From Planctomycetota bacterium (GTDB taxonomy: Bacteria > Planctomycetota > UBA1135 > GCA-002686595), in contig JAKLKU010000004.1 in the NCBI GenBank assembly GCA_023150475.1, forward strand, positions 62,001-126,000: a stretch of 64,000 nt of DNA, in the 5' to 3' direction. Position 1 is the stretch's first letter. Each line of letters starts with the position of its first letter. This document shows positions 31,016 through 40,857 of the stretch, piece after piece. The notes under the pieces are model-generated. The model made no database searches and was not told the origin of the DNA. It saw only the letters and a list, made by a program, of their open reading frames with translations. Position numbers and translations under genes: made by a program.

Positions 31016-31030
31016 GCGCCGGTGCGCTCA
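31013..31030. terminator. bidirectional hairpin made from two facing stop codons
   Basis: TGAGCGC (31013-31019) and GCGCTCA (31024-31030) form a perfect 7-base stem with a CGGT loop. Each arm begins with the stop codon of one of the two convergent genes. Confidence 0.6.
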
Positions 31031-34000
31031 GCGGACCGTCTTGATCTGCACGCCCTGTCGTTCGCGGCGCAGTTCTTCGCCGAACTCGGCAGCGCGCTGC
31101 TGCTGCGACATCTCGTTCAGACCGCGCACGTTCTGGAAGTAGTCGCCGTCGACTTGGCCTTGCGTCTGGATGCGCTTGCCGGCTTGCGCCACGACGTGCG
31201 CGATCGTGCCGCGGTGGAACGCGTAGTGCCGTTCGTCGGTGCGCGCGATCACGGTCGCGTTGCCGAGCACGCCGTCGGTGACGAAGATGCCGCGCGGATC
31301 GGTGCGACCCGACAAGAAGTTCGGGTTCTGCGCGCCGATCACTCGCACGTCGACGCCGCGCAGGAACTCGTGCGTCTTCTGGTCGGAAACTTGGATGCGC
31401 ACGTGTCCGGTCGCTGCGTCCTCCTTGACGGCGAGCTCGATCTGCGTGAGCAGCACGAGCCCGGACGCATGGAGATCACCGCCGCGGCACATCACGAGGT
31501 ACGCGCCGGGGTCCTTCAGCTCGAGCGCGACCTTGGTCTTCGCCGGCCGCATCGCGTCGTCGGTCGAGAGCTTCACCTTGCGTTGCAGCTTCGGCGCGAC
31601 GCCCGACAGGTTGACTTGCGTGACGCCCGAGAGATTGCGTTCGCGCAAGTAGAGCGTCATCAAGTCGACCGGGTACACGAGCAGTTCCGCCTCGCCCACG
31701 TTGCGGTGCGCGACTTCGACTTCGACGCGTTCACCCGGACGAGCGGTCGTCAGTTCCTCGAGGGCGAGCTTGCGCTCTCGGAAGCCTTCGAGCGCTTCGC
31801 GCGCGTCGGCGAAGAGCGTCTGCACGCGCTCGTAGTAGCCCGCGGCCTCGCCGAACTCCTGCCGCGCATGGTGGATCTGTCCGAGGATGTAGAGCGCGAG
31901 ATCGCGGTTCGGCGACGGAGACTTCGTGCCGTCGGCGGCCGTGTACTCGGCCGACGCGATGCGTTCGAGCGCCTTCAAGGCTTCGTCGTCGCGCCCCAGG
32001 TACCACTCGGCGACGGCGCGCGAGTAGCCGAACGCGTCCGCGAAACGCGGCTCGCCGAACGCTTCGGCGAACTCGGCGCCGAGCTTCGACGCCGACGCGT
32101 AGTCGTCGATGCCGAGATGCGCGGTGACGAGGTTGAGCCCGGCTTCCGGCGCCAACGGATCGAGCGGATAGACGGCGAGGAAGCGTTGGAGCTCGCGCAC
32201 GCCTTGCGAAGTCAGAGTCGCACGGTCGACGCCGTTCGCGACGAGCTTCGGGAGACTCGCCGCGCTCGGCGCGAGCATCAGGAGCTTGTCGGAGAGCGAA
32301 AGCGTCGCGACGACGACCGACGCTCCGTCGGGATACTCGCGACACAGCCGGCGCATGGTCAAGATCGCATCCCACGTCTCGCCTTGCTCTTCGAGCGTGC
32401 CGACGACGCGCAGTTCCTTGCCGAACGTCTCGTCGATCGTCGCGCGGAAGATCGTCAACGCGCGCTCGTGCTCCTCGATCTCGCGGTACGCCGCGCCGAC
32501 GGCCATCACTTGGTCGAAGGGCACGTAGAGGTCGGGGTTCTTCTCCTTCAGGATCTCGAAGTAGCGCACGATGTCGCGCGCGGCCTTGCGTTCGATGTTC
32601 GCGAAGAGCAACCAACCGGCCGACTTCGCGAGCACGTCGCTGCGCAGCATCGGCTCCCATTCGTCGACGAGCTTCTGCAGCACTTCGCGCGCGCCTTGTT
32701 TGTCGCCGTCGGCGTAGAGCGCTTCGCCGCGGAAGAAGAGCTCGTCGGGTGTCGCGCGGTAAGCGTCCTTCGACGTCTCGCCGCGAGCGAGCACGGTGAG
32801 CTCCATCGGCTTGCCGATGACGAATCGTTCGGGCTCGTAGAGGCTCTTCACCACCGGCGGCGCGACGCGGTACTTGCCCGGCACGACGCCGACGAGTTGG
32901 TAGTTCACCCAGTTCCAACCGACCGTGCGCCCGAGGTGCAGCACGAGCGTTCCGTCGCGCTCCTCGTGATGCAGCACGTTCGAGCTGAACGAGTTCTCGA
33001 GCACGCGCACGCCCGCCGGCAGCGGTTGTTCGACGACGACGTACTGCGCGTCCGTGTCGCGGCTCGACCACGAACCAGGCGATTGGAACAAGAGACTCGC
33101 GGCGAGCATCCCGCCGTGTCCGAGCTCCGAGATCGCGTTGCGCCATTCTTCGTGCGGCGCTTCGATGACCGAGAAGCCCGCGGCGAGCTCCTTGCCGCCA
33201 TGGCGCGGCGGTGCGGCGAGATAGTGCTGCTCGCGCACTTGGAATTCGCGGTCGTCGCGCGCCGAGACGTCCGGCGAGAAGCCGCGCAGCACCGCCGAGA
33301 AGTGCGGCTTGCCGCGGCCTTCGAGTTCGAAGCCGATCTCGAGCTTCGCCGGCGCGCCGTCGGCGACGTCGAAGACGAGCGTCTCGCCGAACGAATCCGG
33401 TCCGAAGTCGACCGTGATCGGGTCGTTGCCCGGCACGGTGACCTTCACGCGCATGCGCTCGGTCGCGGCGCGGGTGTTCCCTCGCCACATCGCGATCGCC
33501 GCGACGGCGAGACCGCGCGCGCGGCCGTCGTACCACGGACGTGACGCGAGCAGCTCCTCGATCGCCGGCGCGAGCTTCGGCGACGTCGGCTTCGCGCGTT
33601 CGAACGCGAGCGCCGCGAGCGCCGTCATCGCGAGCCCCGAACGCACCCACGGACCGTTGCCGGCGACGTCGAAGCCGCAGCGCAGCGGCGTGATCGGTTG
33701 GTCGAGCGCCTTGGTCTCGAGCACGTCGGCGACTTCCGCGGCCATCGGTCCGCGATTCATCGCGGCGAGCGCGAGCGCCGTGTAGGCCAGCGCGGCCGGA
33801 GACGACGAACCGCGTTCGCGGTGCAGGCGGTTCAACGCACCGAAGTCGCCCTGTTGGTGCTCGGAGAGCGCCCACGAGAGCAGCGCCTTGAGCTCGTCCG
33901 CTTGTTGCGAAGCGTCGCGGAAACTCCGCTGGAGCGCTTCGAGCCCCTTCGCGAGACCGAGATCGGCGACTGGCAGACCTCGCGCGCGAGCTCGCGACAG

Positions 34001-37000
34001 CGCGATCATCGCGAGGCACGTCGTCTCGACGTGCGGCTCGCCCTCGCCGCCGATCCAACTCCAATAACCGTCGCGCTCGTGCTGCGCCGACACGAGGCGC
34101 GCGACGAGGCTCTGCGCCCGCGCGACGAGTCGCGCGTGCTCGGGATTCTCGGTGCGACCGCTCGCAGCGACGAGCGCGAGCGTTTCGCACGCGCCGAGCA
34201 AGTCGGCCGCCGTCGCGGCGTGGCCTTCCGCTCCGCGCAGGAAGAAGCCGCCGTCGCCGAGCGCCGCCGCGACGAGCAGCGCGTCGACGTTCGGACCGAG
34301 CGCGATCTCGAGCGATCGACCGGACGCCTTGCGCGTCGGGTCGAGCTCGAGCGCGACGCGCGCGGAGCCCGAGAGCTCACCGCTCTTCGCGGCGACGAGT
34401 TCGACGCCCCACGGACGCACGCCGGAGCGCAGCTCGGCTTTCGCGGTCGGTCGGTACGGACGCGCGCTGCTCGCCGCCGCGAGCGTTCCGGGAGTCGCTT
34501 CGCCGTCGAGCTCGGCCGTCGCTTCGAGCTCGAAGCGCACTTCGCCGGCGCCTTTCGCCGCGCCCGGAGCCGCGAGCGGCTCGAGCGGCGGGAAGACGAC
34601 TTCGACGTCGGTCGCGGCGCCGAGCGTGACGTCGAGCGGGTAGACCTTGACGCTGCTGCCCTGCGTCGCGCGCAACACGAGCTTCGCGCTCCCGCGCAGG
34701 CCCGTCAGGTTGTGCAGACGCGCGGTGCAACGCGGCGCGTCACCTTCGACGAGCGAGAGCGGCGCGCGCAAGTCGACGAAGAACTCCTGCTTCGTGACCA
34801 GCGCGGCGCGCGTTTGTCCGAAGAGCAACGCCTTGTCCGCGCCGACGGCGACGACGCGCCAACGCGTGCTGCGCTCGGGGAGCTTCGCCTTGACGGTCGC
34901 CTTGCCTTGCGCATCGGTGACGACATTCGGCGACCAGAAGGCCGTGTCGAAGGTCTCGAGCAACGGTTGGGCTCGGTCGGCGCCCGCCTTGTCCTTGCGA
35001 GAAGCCGTGGCGCCACCTGCACGACCCTTGCCGCCTCCCCCGGCCCCTGCTCGACGCGACACCTCCACCCCCCCGAAGAAGTCTTCCGAACCCGTGATCA
35101 CCGCGCCGGTAAGGATCGATTCGCCGGTGCCTGGTGCGACCCGACCGACCTTGTACGCCGGCCCCGACGGTCCGGGTGTCGCCGGGCCGGACGAGTTCCC
35201 GGCGATGTAGCCGAGCCCGTCCATCAACCTCGAGCGATCCTGATCCCACGCTTCCTCTTCCTTCGCGCGCTGCGCTTCGTCGAGCACCGCCCGCGCGATC
35301 GCGACCGTCGCGCCGTGATAGACGAACGTCGCGCTCGAACTCGTCGAGAAGTTCCCGCGGCGTTCTTCCGCCGCGTCGAACACTCCGCGCACTGCGGGCA
35401 GCGTGTCCGCCCAGAGGCCGTAGATCGCTTCGTCGACGACCGCGAACGAGAGTTCCGCCGACACCGGACGGCCGAGCTGGTCGAGCGTCGTCACGCGGAA
35501 GCTCGCTTCTTCGCCCGGCGCGTAGTCGGGCTTCTCGGGCTCGACGAGCACCTTCAGCGCGCGAGTCACCGAGAGCTGCACTTCGTCGGCGAAGAGCTTG
35601 CCGGGCCGCATCATCGCGACGGCGGCCGTGAAGCTCGGGAAGTGCGCGTGGTCGATCGCGAGCTCGATCGCGTTGGTGCCGCGCTTCAGTGCGAGCACAC
35701 GGTGCTCGAGGAACGTGTCCGACTCGATCGTGACGAGCGCGAGCCCGTCGGCCTCGCGGTCCATCAACGTCAACTGCGCCTTCGAACCGACCTCGACGTA
35801 GTGCGTGTCGACGATCCAGCGCACACGCTCCGGATCGTCGTCGCCCGAGATCTGTACGACGCGCTCACCCACGATCGGGTTGCCGAAACGATCGACGCCG
35901 CTCGCACGGAGCATGTACCAGCCGCCGCGAGCGAGCGTGATCGATTGATGCGCTTCGCCGCTCGTCGCGTCGGTCGTGAGCGACCACTCGCCGACCTGCA
36001 CTTCGCTCGACACGCCGTTCGCGGTCTCTTGGCGGAGCGCCGTGAGTTTCATCGCACTCGACATCGGCTTGGTGTCGACACCCATCGTGCCGACGATCAC
36101 GTCGAACGCGGTACCGGCGAGCACCAAGTCGTTCTTGGTGGTCACGTAGGCCCAGAACTCGCGCTCTGCCACGGAGACGCTGTCGTGTTCGGTCAGACCT
36201 TCCTCCGTCAGCGTCGCACTGAAGCCGAGCGCCGTGTCTGCCGCGAAATCGCGGGTCTCGAAGCCGAACTGGGCTTCACCGCGCGCGTCGGTGACGAGCG
36301 CGAGCACACGCCCGTCGGGCAGGAGCACCGAGAGCTTGGCGTCCGCCACGGGCTCGCCCCAATAGAACTTCGCCCGCGCCGTGACGTCGACGTGCTCGCC
36401 GCGGAAGTAGATCTCGCGCGGCGTCGAGAGCTCGAGCTCGACCTTGGGCAGTTGGAACTGCTGCACCTGGAAACCGCCGAAGAAACTCGGTCCGTTCGGC
36501 GTCGCGCACGCGATGCCCCAGTCGCCGACCGCCGCGAACTCGTCGAGCACGATGTCGCCTGAGAGCGTGCCGAATTCCGACAGCGCGAGCTTCCGTTTCG
36601 CGACGACGCGGCCCTGCGAATCGGTGATCGTGACGTCGTACGGCCGTTTGGGCTCGAAGCCGAAACGTCCGTCGATCACTTCGCGCAGGATCGCGCGCCA
36701 GTGCACGAGCTCGCCCGGTCGATACGCGGGTCGATCGGTGTACACGACGCCTCGAGGCAACCGCGGCGTCGAGGTGGAGACACTGCGCGGCGCCGCGCCC
36801 GGCGCGGCGAAGTGACCGTCGCGCACGGCGAGCAACGCGACTTCGCCCGTGAACGTCGACGTGTCGATGCGCACCGTACCGTCGTCGCCGGTGGTCGCTT
36901 CGCGCACCGTCGGCACGCCGTCGCCGTTCAACCCGGCGGCGAGCACGCGCACGCCTTTCGCCGGCTGTTCGCGCGCCATGTCCTCGGCGAAGACGAGCTG

Positions 37001-39085
37001 CTCCTTCTGCGCGCCACGCACGATCACGTCGACGTCGCTCGCGAGCACGAGCGTCGTCGCTCGTTGCTCGCCGGCGGTCACGGCGACGACCCACACGCCG
37101 GGGCCCTTGACGGGCAACTCGAGGTCGAGCTGGAGCGGCGCGTACTTGGCGTAGCCGTCGACCGCGCGCTCGAACGACTTGTCGGGCGCGATCAAGTCGA
37201 GGTCGAGGGTCTCGACCGCGGCGTGCTGCAGCTCCTTGCGGAAGTAGGTCTCGAGATCGAGCGCGAAGAGATCGACCTTGAGCTTCTCGTGGTTGCGCGC
37301 GTCGACGCGGATCCGCGGAGCCTGGGCCGTGCGCCACGCCTTCTCCGTCGTGACGACGAGCGCCGGTTGAGTCATGCGCGCGAGTGCTTGCTGCGCCCTT
37401 CCGGAGTGCGAGCCGAAGTTGCAGGCTTGGTAATCCTTGACCGCGGCTTCGAGTTCGCCGAGCTCGAGCTCCTCGAGCTCGCCGATCGAGAAGAGCGCCT
37501 GCGACGCCGACTCGGTGCCCACGTACTTCGCGACCACGGTGCGCCACGCGGTGACCGCATCACGGAAGCGCTCGTTTCGTTTCGCGTCGGCCGCGGCGAG
37601 CGCGCGAGCTTCCGCCGCGAAGCTCGCGCCGATCGCGAACGCCGTCGGTGCCGCGCGCGGATCGAGCGGGTAACGCTCGAGGCACGCCGTCCACACGTTG
37701 CGCGCTTCGAACCACTTGCGTTCGTCGCGCAGTGCGTCGCCGCGGGCGAATTCCGCCGCGACGATGCCGTTCTGCGCCGCCGACCACTCGTTGCCGGTCG
37801 AATGGCGCGCGACGTACTGCGAGAACGCGCCGATCGCGAGCTCGAAGCGCTTCTGCCGCGCGAGCACGACGCCTTTCTGATAGAGCGCGAACGCAGCCAG
37901 ACGTTGGAACTCCTCGCGCGAGTCCGGTTCGGTCGGCTCCGCGCGGGCCAAGAACACGTCGAGAGCCTTCAACGCATCCTCGTCGAGCCCCGCGTTCGCA
38001 TAGCGCACGCCGATCGCCTGCGCGGCTTCGAGCGCTTTGGGATGCGCAGGGAACTTGGTCAGGAATCGTTCGAGCGCGGCGACCCCGAGCCGCACGGAGT
38101 GCGGATCCTCGCCATACGTGTCCGCGATCCGACGATGCGCGTCGCCGTCGATCTTCGCGAGCTCGGCGCGCCGCTCGTCGTCGAGCGATTCGATCCACGC
38201 GCCCCACGGCTCGCGCTTCGCTCGCGCAGCTCCGAGGGCGGCGATCAGGTCCTCGAAATCGCGCCGCGCGGGCTCGAACATGCCGAGCGAACGCTCGCAC
38301 TCCCCGCGCCGATAGAGCACGTCGAAGAGCTGCGCGCCGACCGGATTCGACTTCGCGCGCGTCGGATCGAATTCGTTGCGGTACTCGTCCGAGACCTGCA
38401 CGGCTTCCGCGGGGCGCGCGCTGGATTGCAGACACACCATCACGCGATGCAGCGCGCGCTCGCGGATCGCAGGACCGACGTCGAGCTCGAGCACCTTGCG
38501 ATACAGCACCGCAGCACGCGCCCAATCGAGCTTCGGTCGCTCCGGCGTCGGCGTCGCGGGCGGCGTCGACAGAGCGTCGGCCGCGTCGAAGTAGATCCGC
38601 GCGAGCTCCTCTTGGCGCCCGGTGGAAAGCAGCCGCCGTGCCTCTGCTTCGTAGATCGCCTCTGCTTCTCGGGTGCGACCGATGTCGCGCATGAGGTCGG
38701 CACGAGCGAAGCGCGCCTTGTATCGCCACGCGCTCGTCGCGTTCGCCCCGTCCGCCGACTTGGCGTTCTCGACTCGGTCGAACGCGGCGAGTGCCTCGTC
38801 GTGGCGCTTCGCGCGCACCAACGTCGTACCGCGCAAATAGTCCCACCAGTCGGCGAACTGCGGCTCGGCCGCCGCCGCCCGCTCGAGAGACGTCAGGGCT
38901 CCGTCCCAGTCGTGCGCGAGCAATGCGCGGCGCACGGCGTCCGGCGTGCCGGGCTCTGCTCGCGCGGGTGCGGGCTTCGCCGCGGACTCTTGCGCGGAGT
39001 GCGCCGGCGCGAAACACGCCAGCGTGGCGGCGGTGACCAGGAAAGCAGCTTGGAGGAACGAGCTTCGGTGCGGTCGACGTTGCAT
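31028..39085 (-). CDS. giant exported TPR / alpha-2-macroglobulin-like protein without thioester
   Basis: ATG 39085 has GAGG upstream and a signal peptide follows (LQAAFLVTAATLACFAPAHSAQ). The product has 2,685 residues. Residues 45-560 are TPR-like repeats. MG-type beta domains follow, with the MG2-like VVYTDRPAYRPGELVHWRA near 780 and VEPEKPDYAPGEEASFRV near 1180. A Gly/Lys linker lies near 1350. An A2M core domain begins near 1382 (FWSPNVVTDAQGKATVKAKL), then an alpha/alpha toroid to about 1860. The CxEQ thioester motif is absent. A second TPR block (about 2110-2445) and a last beta domain close the protein. The likely location is the periplasm or surface. Protease trapping or envelope scaffolding are family-based guesses. 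Confidence 0.85.
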   Translation of the reverse strand: MQRRPHRSSFLQAAFLVTAATLACFAPAHSAQESAAKPAPARAEPGTPDAVRRALLAHDWDGALTSLERAAAAEPQFADWWDYLRGTTLVRAKRHDEALAAFDRVENAKSADGANATSAWRYKARFARADLMRDIGRTREAEAIYEAEARRLLSTGRQEELARIYFDAADALSTPPATPTPERPKLDWARAAVLYRKVLELDVGPAIRERALHRVMVCLQSSARPAEAVQVSDEYRNEFDPTRAKSNPVGAQLFDVLYRRGECERSLGMFEPARRDFEDLIAALGAARAKREPWGAWIESLDDERRAELAKIDGDAHRRIADTYGEDPHSVRLGVAALERFLTKFPAHPKALEAAQAIGVRYANAGLDEDALKALDVFLARAEPTEPDSREEFQRLAAFALYQKGVVLARQKRFELAIGAFSQYVARHSTGNEWSAAQNGIVAAEFARGDALRDERKWFEARNVWTACLERYPLDPRAAPTAFAIGASFAAEARALAAADAKRNERFRDAVTAWRTVVAKYVGTESASQALFSIGELEELELGELEAAVKDYQACNFGSHSGRAQQALARMTQPALVVTTEKAWRTAQAPRIRVDARNHEKLKVDLFALDLETYFRKELQHAAVETLDLDLIAPDKSFERAVDGYAKYAPLQLDLELPVKGPGVWVVAVTAGEQRATTLVLASDVDVIVRGAQKEQLVFAEDMAREQPAKGVRVLAAGLNGDGVPTVREATTGDDGTVRIDTSTFTGEVALLAVRDGHFAAPGAAPRSVSTSTPRLPRGVVYTDRPAYRPGELVHWRAILREVIDGRFGFEPKRPYDVTITDSQGRVVAKRKLALSEFGTLSGDIVLDEFAAVGDWGIACATPNGPSFFGGFQVQQFQLPKVELELSTPREIYFRGEHVDVTARAKFYWGEPVADAKLSVLLPDGRVLALVTDARGEAQFGFETRDFAADTALGFSATLTEEGLTEHDSVSVAEREFWAYVTTKNDLVLAGTAFDVIVGTMGVDTKPMSSAMKLTALRQETANGVSSEVQVGEWSLTTDATSGEAHQSITLARGGWYMLRASGVDRFGNPIVGERVVQISGDDDPERVRWIVDTHYVEVGSKAQLTLMDREADGLALVTIESDTFLEHRVLALKRGTNAIELAIDHAHFPSFTAAVAMMRPGKLFADEVQLSVTRALKVLVEPEKPDYAPGEEASFRVTTLDQLGRPVSAELSFAVVDEAIYGLWADTLPAVRGVFDAAEERRGNFSTSSSATFVYHGATVAIARAVLDEAQRAKEEEAWDQDRSRLMDGLGYIAGNSSGPATPGPSGPAYKVGRVAPGTGESILTGAVITGSEDFFGGVEVSRRAGAGGGGKGRAGGATASRKDKAGADRAQPLLETFDTAFWSPNVVTDAQGKATVKAKLPERSTRWRVVAVGADKALLFGQTRAALVTKQEFFVDLRAPLSLVEGDAPRCTARLHNLTGLRGSAKLVLRATQGSSVKVYPLDVTLGAATDVEVVFPPLEPLAAPGAAKGAGEVRFELEATAELDGEATPGTLAAASSARPYRPTAKAELRSGVRPWGVELVAAKSGELSGSARVALELDPTRKASGRSLEIALGPNVDALLVAAALGDGGFFLRGAEGHAATAADLLGACETLALVAASGRTENPEHARLVARAQSLVARLVSAQHERDGYWSWIGGEGEPHVETTCLAMIALSRARARGLPVADLGLAKGLEALQRSFRDASQQADELKALLSWALSEHQQGDFGALNRLHRERGSSSPAALAYTALALAAMNRGPMAAEVADVLETKALDQPITPLRCGFDVAGNGPWVRSGLAMTALAALAFERAKPTSPKLAPAIEELLASRPWYDGRARGLAVAAIAMWRGNTRAATERMRVKVTVPGNDPITVDFGPDSFGETLVFDVADGAPAKLEIGFELEGRGKPHFSAVLRGFSPDVSARDDREFQVREQHYLAAPPRHGGKELAAGFSVIEAPHEEWRNAISELGHGGMLAASLLFQSPGSWSSRDTDAQYVVVEQPLPAGVRVLENSFSSNVLHHEERDGTLVLHLGRTVGWNWVNYQLVGVVPGKYRVAPPVVKSLYEPERFVIGKPMELTVLARGETSKDAYRATPDELFFRGEALYADGDKQGAREVLQKLVDEWEPMLRSDVLAKSAGWLLFANIERKAARDIVRYFEILKEKNPDLYVPFDQVMAVGAAYREIEEHERALTIFRATIDETFGKELRVVGTLEEQGETWDAILTMRRLCREYPDGASVVVATLSLSDKLLMLAPSAASLPKLVANGVDRATLTSQGVRELQRFLAVYPLDPLAPEAGLNLVTAHLGIDDYASASKLGAEFAEAFGEPRFADAFGYSRAVAEWYLGRDDEALKALERIASAEYTAADGTKSPSPNRDLALYILGQIHHARQEFGEAAGYYERVQTLFADAREALEGFRERKLALEELTTARPGERVEVEVAHRNVGEAELLVYPVDLMTLYLRERNLSGVTQVNLSGVAPKLQRKVKLSTDDAMRPAKTKVALELKDPGAYLVMCRGGDLHASGLVLLTQIELAVKEDAATGHVRIQVSDQKTHEFLRGVDVRVIGAQNPNFLSGRTDPRGIFVTDGVLGNATVIARTDERHYAFHRGTIAHVVAQAGKRIQTQGQVDGDYFQNVRGLNEMSQQQRAAEFGEELRRERQGVQIKTVR

Positions 39086-39200
39086 GGAGCGCCTCGGAAA
39101 AGTCGGGGCTGCCAAACGGCGCGCTGGGGCGCGCTCTTGGCTCGAATGGACTAGTCACCGAGGCGCGTTCGGGCACGCACCACGGAAGTTCTTGTCGGTG

Positions 39201-39470
39201 TCACTTGGACGTGCGCTTCGCGCTCGACCCGATCAACCCGAGATCGGCGAGCAACGCGAGTACCAGCGGCACGAAGTAGAGGCCTTCGACGCGACCGTTC
39301 TGGTGGAGCACCCAGGAGTACGTGAGCAGCGTCAGCGGCAGGAACACGAACCCGGCGAGCAGGATCAGGAAGTCGTCGATCACGCGCTCGAACCAATTCG
39401 ACCCGAAGTAGATCGCGAGGCACGCGAGCCTCGGGAAGAAGAGCGCGAGGCATCCGAGACAGAACGGCAT
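39201..39470 (-). CDS. small integral membrane protein
   Basis: The ATG at 39470 gives 89 residues with three hydrophobic helices (CLGCLALFFPRLACLAIYF, FLILLAGFVFLPLTLLTYSWVL, GLYFVPLVLALLADLGLIG). The sequence RLACLAIYFGSNWFERVIDD between the first two is reminiscent of small conserved bacterial membrane proteins of unknown role. The frame extends upstream, but that part is Arg-rich and unlike a membrane protein. It lies between the macroglobulin-like gene and crcB on the same strand. The function is unknown. Confidence 0.7.
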   Translation of the reverse strand: MPFCLGCLALFFPRLACLAIYFGSNWFERVIDDFLILLAGFVFLPLTLLTYSWVLHQNGRVEGLYFVPLVLALLADLGLIGSSAKRTSK

Positions 39471-39652
39471 GCGGCGAGTGTCGAGACCCGGAGTGCGCCG
39501 CGCAAGCCACGCGCGGATTCCGACGGAACTCGGCGAGAGCTCGCTCGCTTGCGCGGGGCCGAACGACGGGCGACGGGGTCGGCTCCGCACACGGAGCCGG
39601 CTGCGCCGCGCACAGGCCGCTCCGCCGCCGCGCTCGCAGAATCAATGAGCGC

Positions 39653-40030
39653 TCAGGCGGAACGACCCAGGCGCAGCCCTGCGATCACGAGCGCGATGCC
39701 GAGTCCGTTCTGCAGCGCCAAATTCGCTGCGAGCAGCCACATTTCGCGGCGGCCGAGCATCAGGCTCGAGTCGAATGCGAACGTCGAGAAAGTCGTGAAT
39801 GCGCCCATGAACCCAATGAGTGCGTAGATGCGCAGTGCTTCGGCGTGCTCGTTCCAACGCTCCGCGAGCGCCCAAAGGAGGCCAAATGCGAAGCACCCGA
39901 GCAGATTGACCGCGAGCGTGCCCCACGGGAACGATCCCGGACTGACTCGGTTGACCCACGTCGACACGCCGTAGCGAGCGAGCGTGCCGACGGCACCCGC
40001 GACCGCGAGCAGGCTGAGTTTCACGAGCAC
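39653..40030 (-). CDS. crcB: fluoride channel CrcB/Fluc
   Basis: This 125-residue, four-helix membrane protein exports fluoride as an antiparallel dimer. The family signatures are clear: GAVGTLARYGVSTWVN, FPWGTLAVNLLGCFAFGLL with the conserved Asn, and GFMGAFTTFSTFAFD with the TTFSTF pore phenylalanines. The length is normal for the family. It starts with GTG, with GGAGG seven bases upstream. The 146-base region shared with the divergent response regulator contains no recognisable fluoride riboswitch. Confidence 0.95.
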   Translation of the reverse strand: MLVKLSLLAVAGAVGTLARYGVSTWVNRVSPGSFPWGTLAVNLLGCFAFGLLWALAERWNEHAEALRIYALIGFMGAFTTFSTFAFDSSLMLGRREMWLLAANLALQNGLGIALVIAGLRLGRSA

Positions 40031-40176
40031 GGTTGAGCCTCCGCCGGCAGTCTCGAATTCGACGCGTTCGGCCGCAAGCTCGGGCTCGTGATCCGCGGAC
40101 GGGCTCCGAGCCTCTCCGCGCGCTAGAATCCGGCCCGCTCGCCACGCCCTGGCAGGAAGCGGCGACCCACCACCCG

Positions 40177-40857
40177 ATGCGACTACTCATCGTCGACGAC
40201 GACCCGAAGTTCCGAACCTACATCTCGACCGGGCTGCAAGAGTCCGGCATCGAAACCGCAACCGCCGGCGACGGCGAAGCGGCGCTCTCGATCTTGAAGA
40301 GCGACCCGCGCGCTTTCGATCTGATCTTGCTCGACGTGATGATGCCCGCGAAGACGGGTTGGGACCTCCTGATGGAGATCCGCCAACAGGGTCGCGAGAC
40401 GCCGGTGATCTTCGTCACTGCTCGCGATTCGGTCGAGGAGCGCGTGAAAGGCCTCCGGCTCGGCGCCGACGACTACGTCATCAAGCCGTTCGCGTTCAAC
40501 GAGCTCGTCGCGCGCATCGAGGCGGTCATCCGTCGGCGCAAGTCGCTCGCGCCGATCGAGATCGCCGACCTGCGGCTCGACCTCGCCAAGCGCCAAGTCC
40601 AGCGCGCGGGCAAACCGATCGATCTCTCCCCGCGCGAGTTCGACCTCTTGCTCGCGCTCGCCCGCGCCAACGGCAAGGTGCTGACGCGCGCCGATCTCCT
40701 GCGCGACGTCTGGTCGATCGACTTCGATCCGGGCACCAACGTCGTCGACGTGCACATCGGTCGTCTGCGCCGCAAGCTCGGTCGCGACGGCAGTCCGTTG
40801 ATCCACACTGTGCGCGGCGAGGGCTACAAGTTCTCGCTCGAGCAAGAGAGCGCGTGA
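40177..40857 (+). CDS. OmpR/PhoB-family response regulator
   Basis: The 226-residue protein has a receiver domain with the acidic triad (LIVDDD), the phospho-acceptor Asp53 in LILLDVMMP, the Thr of FVTA and the Lys of VIKPF. A linker leads to a C-terminal OmpR-type winged helix (LSPREFDLLLALARANGKVLTRADLL, NVVDVHIGRLRRKLG). It is translationally coupled to the sensor kinase by a GTGA overlap, so the two form one two-component system. The sensor architecture resembles the CusS/heavy-metal group, but the signal is not evident. Confidence 0.95.
   Translation: MRLLIVDDDPKFRTYISTGLQESGIETATAGDGEAALSILKSDPRAFDLILLDVMMPAKTGWDLLMEIRQQGRETPVIFVTARDSVEERVKGLRLGADDYVIKPFAFNELVARIEAVIRRRKSLAPIEIADLRLDLAKRQVQRAGKPIDLSPREFDLLLALARANGKVLTRADLLRDVWSIDFDPGTNVVDVHIGRLRRKLGRDGSPLIHTVRGEGYKFSLEQESA

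Noticed and set aside
40031..40176. Possible fluoride riboswitch upstream of crcB
   Set aside because: The leader lacks the conserved GGxGAUGG-type core and the CUGAUG pseudoknot partner on the crcB strand.
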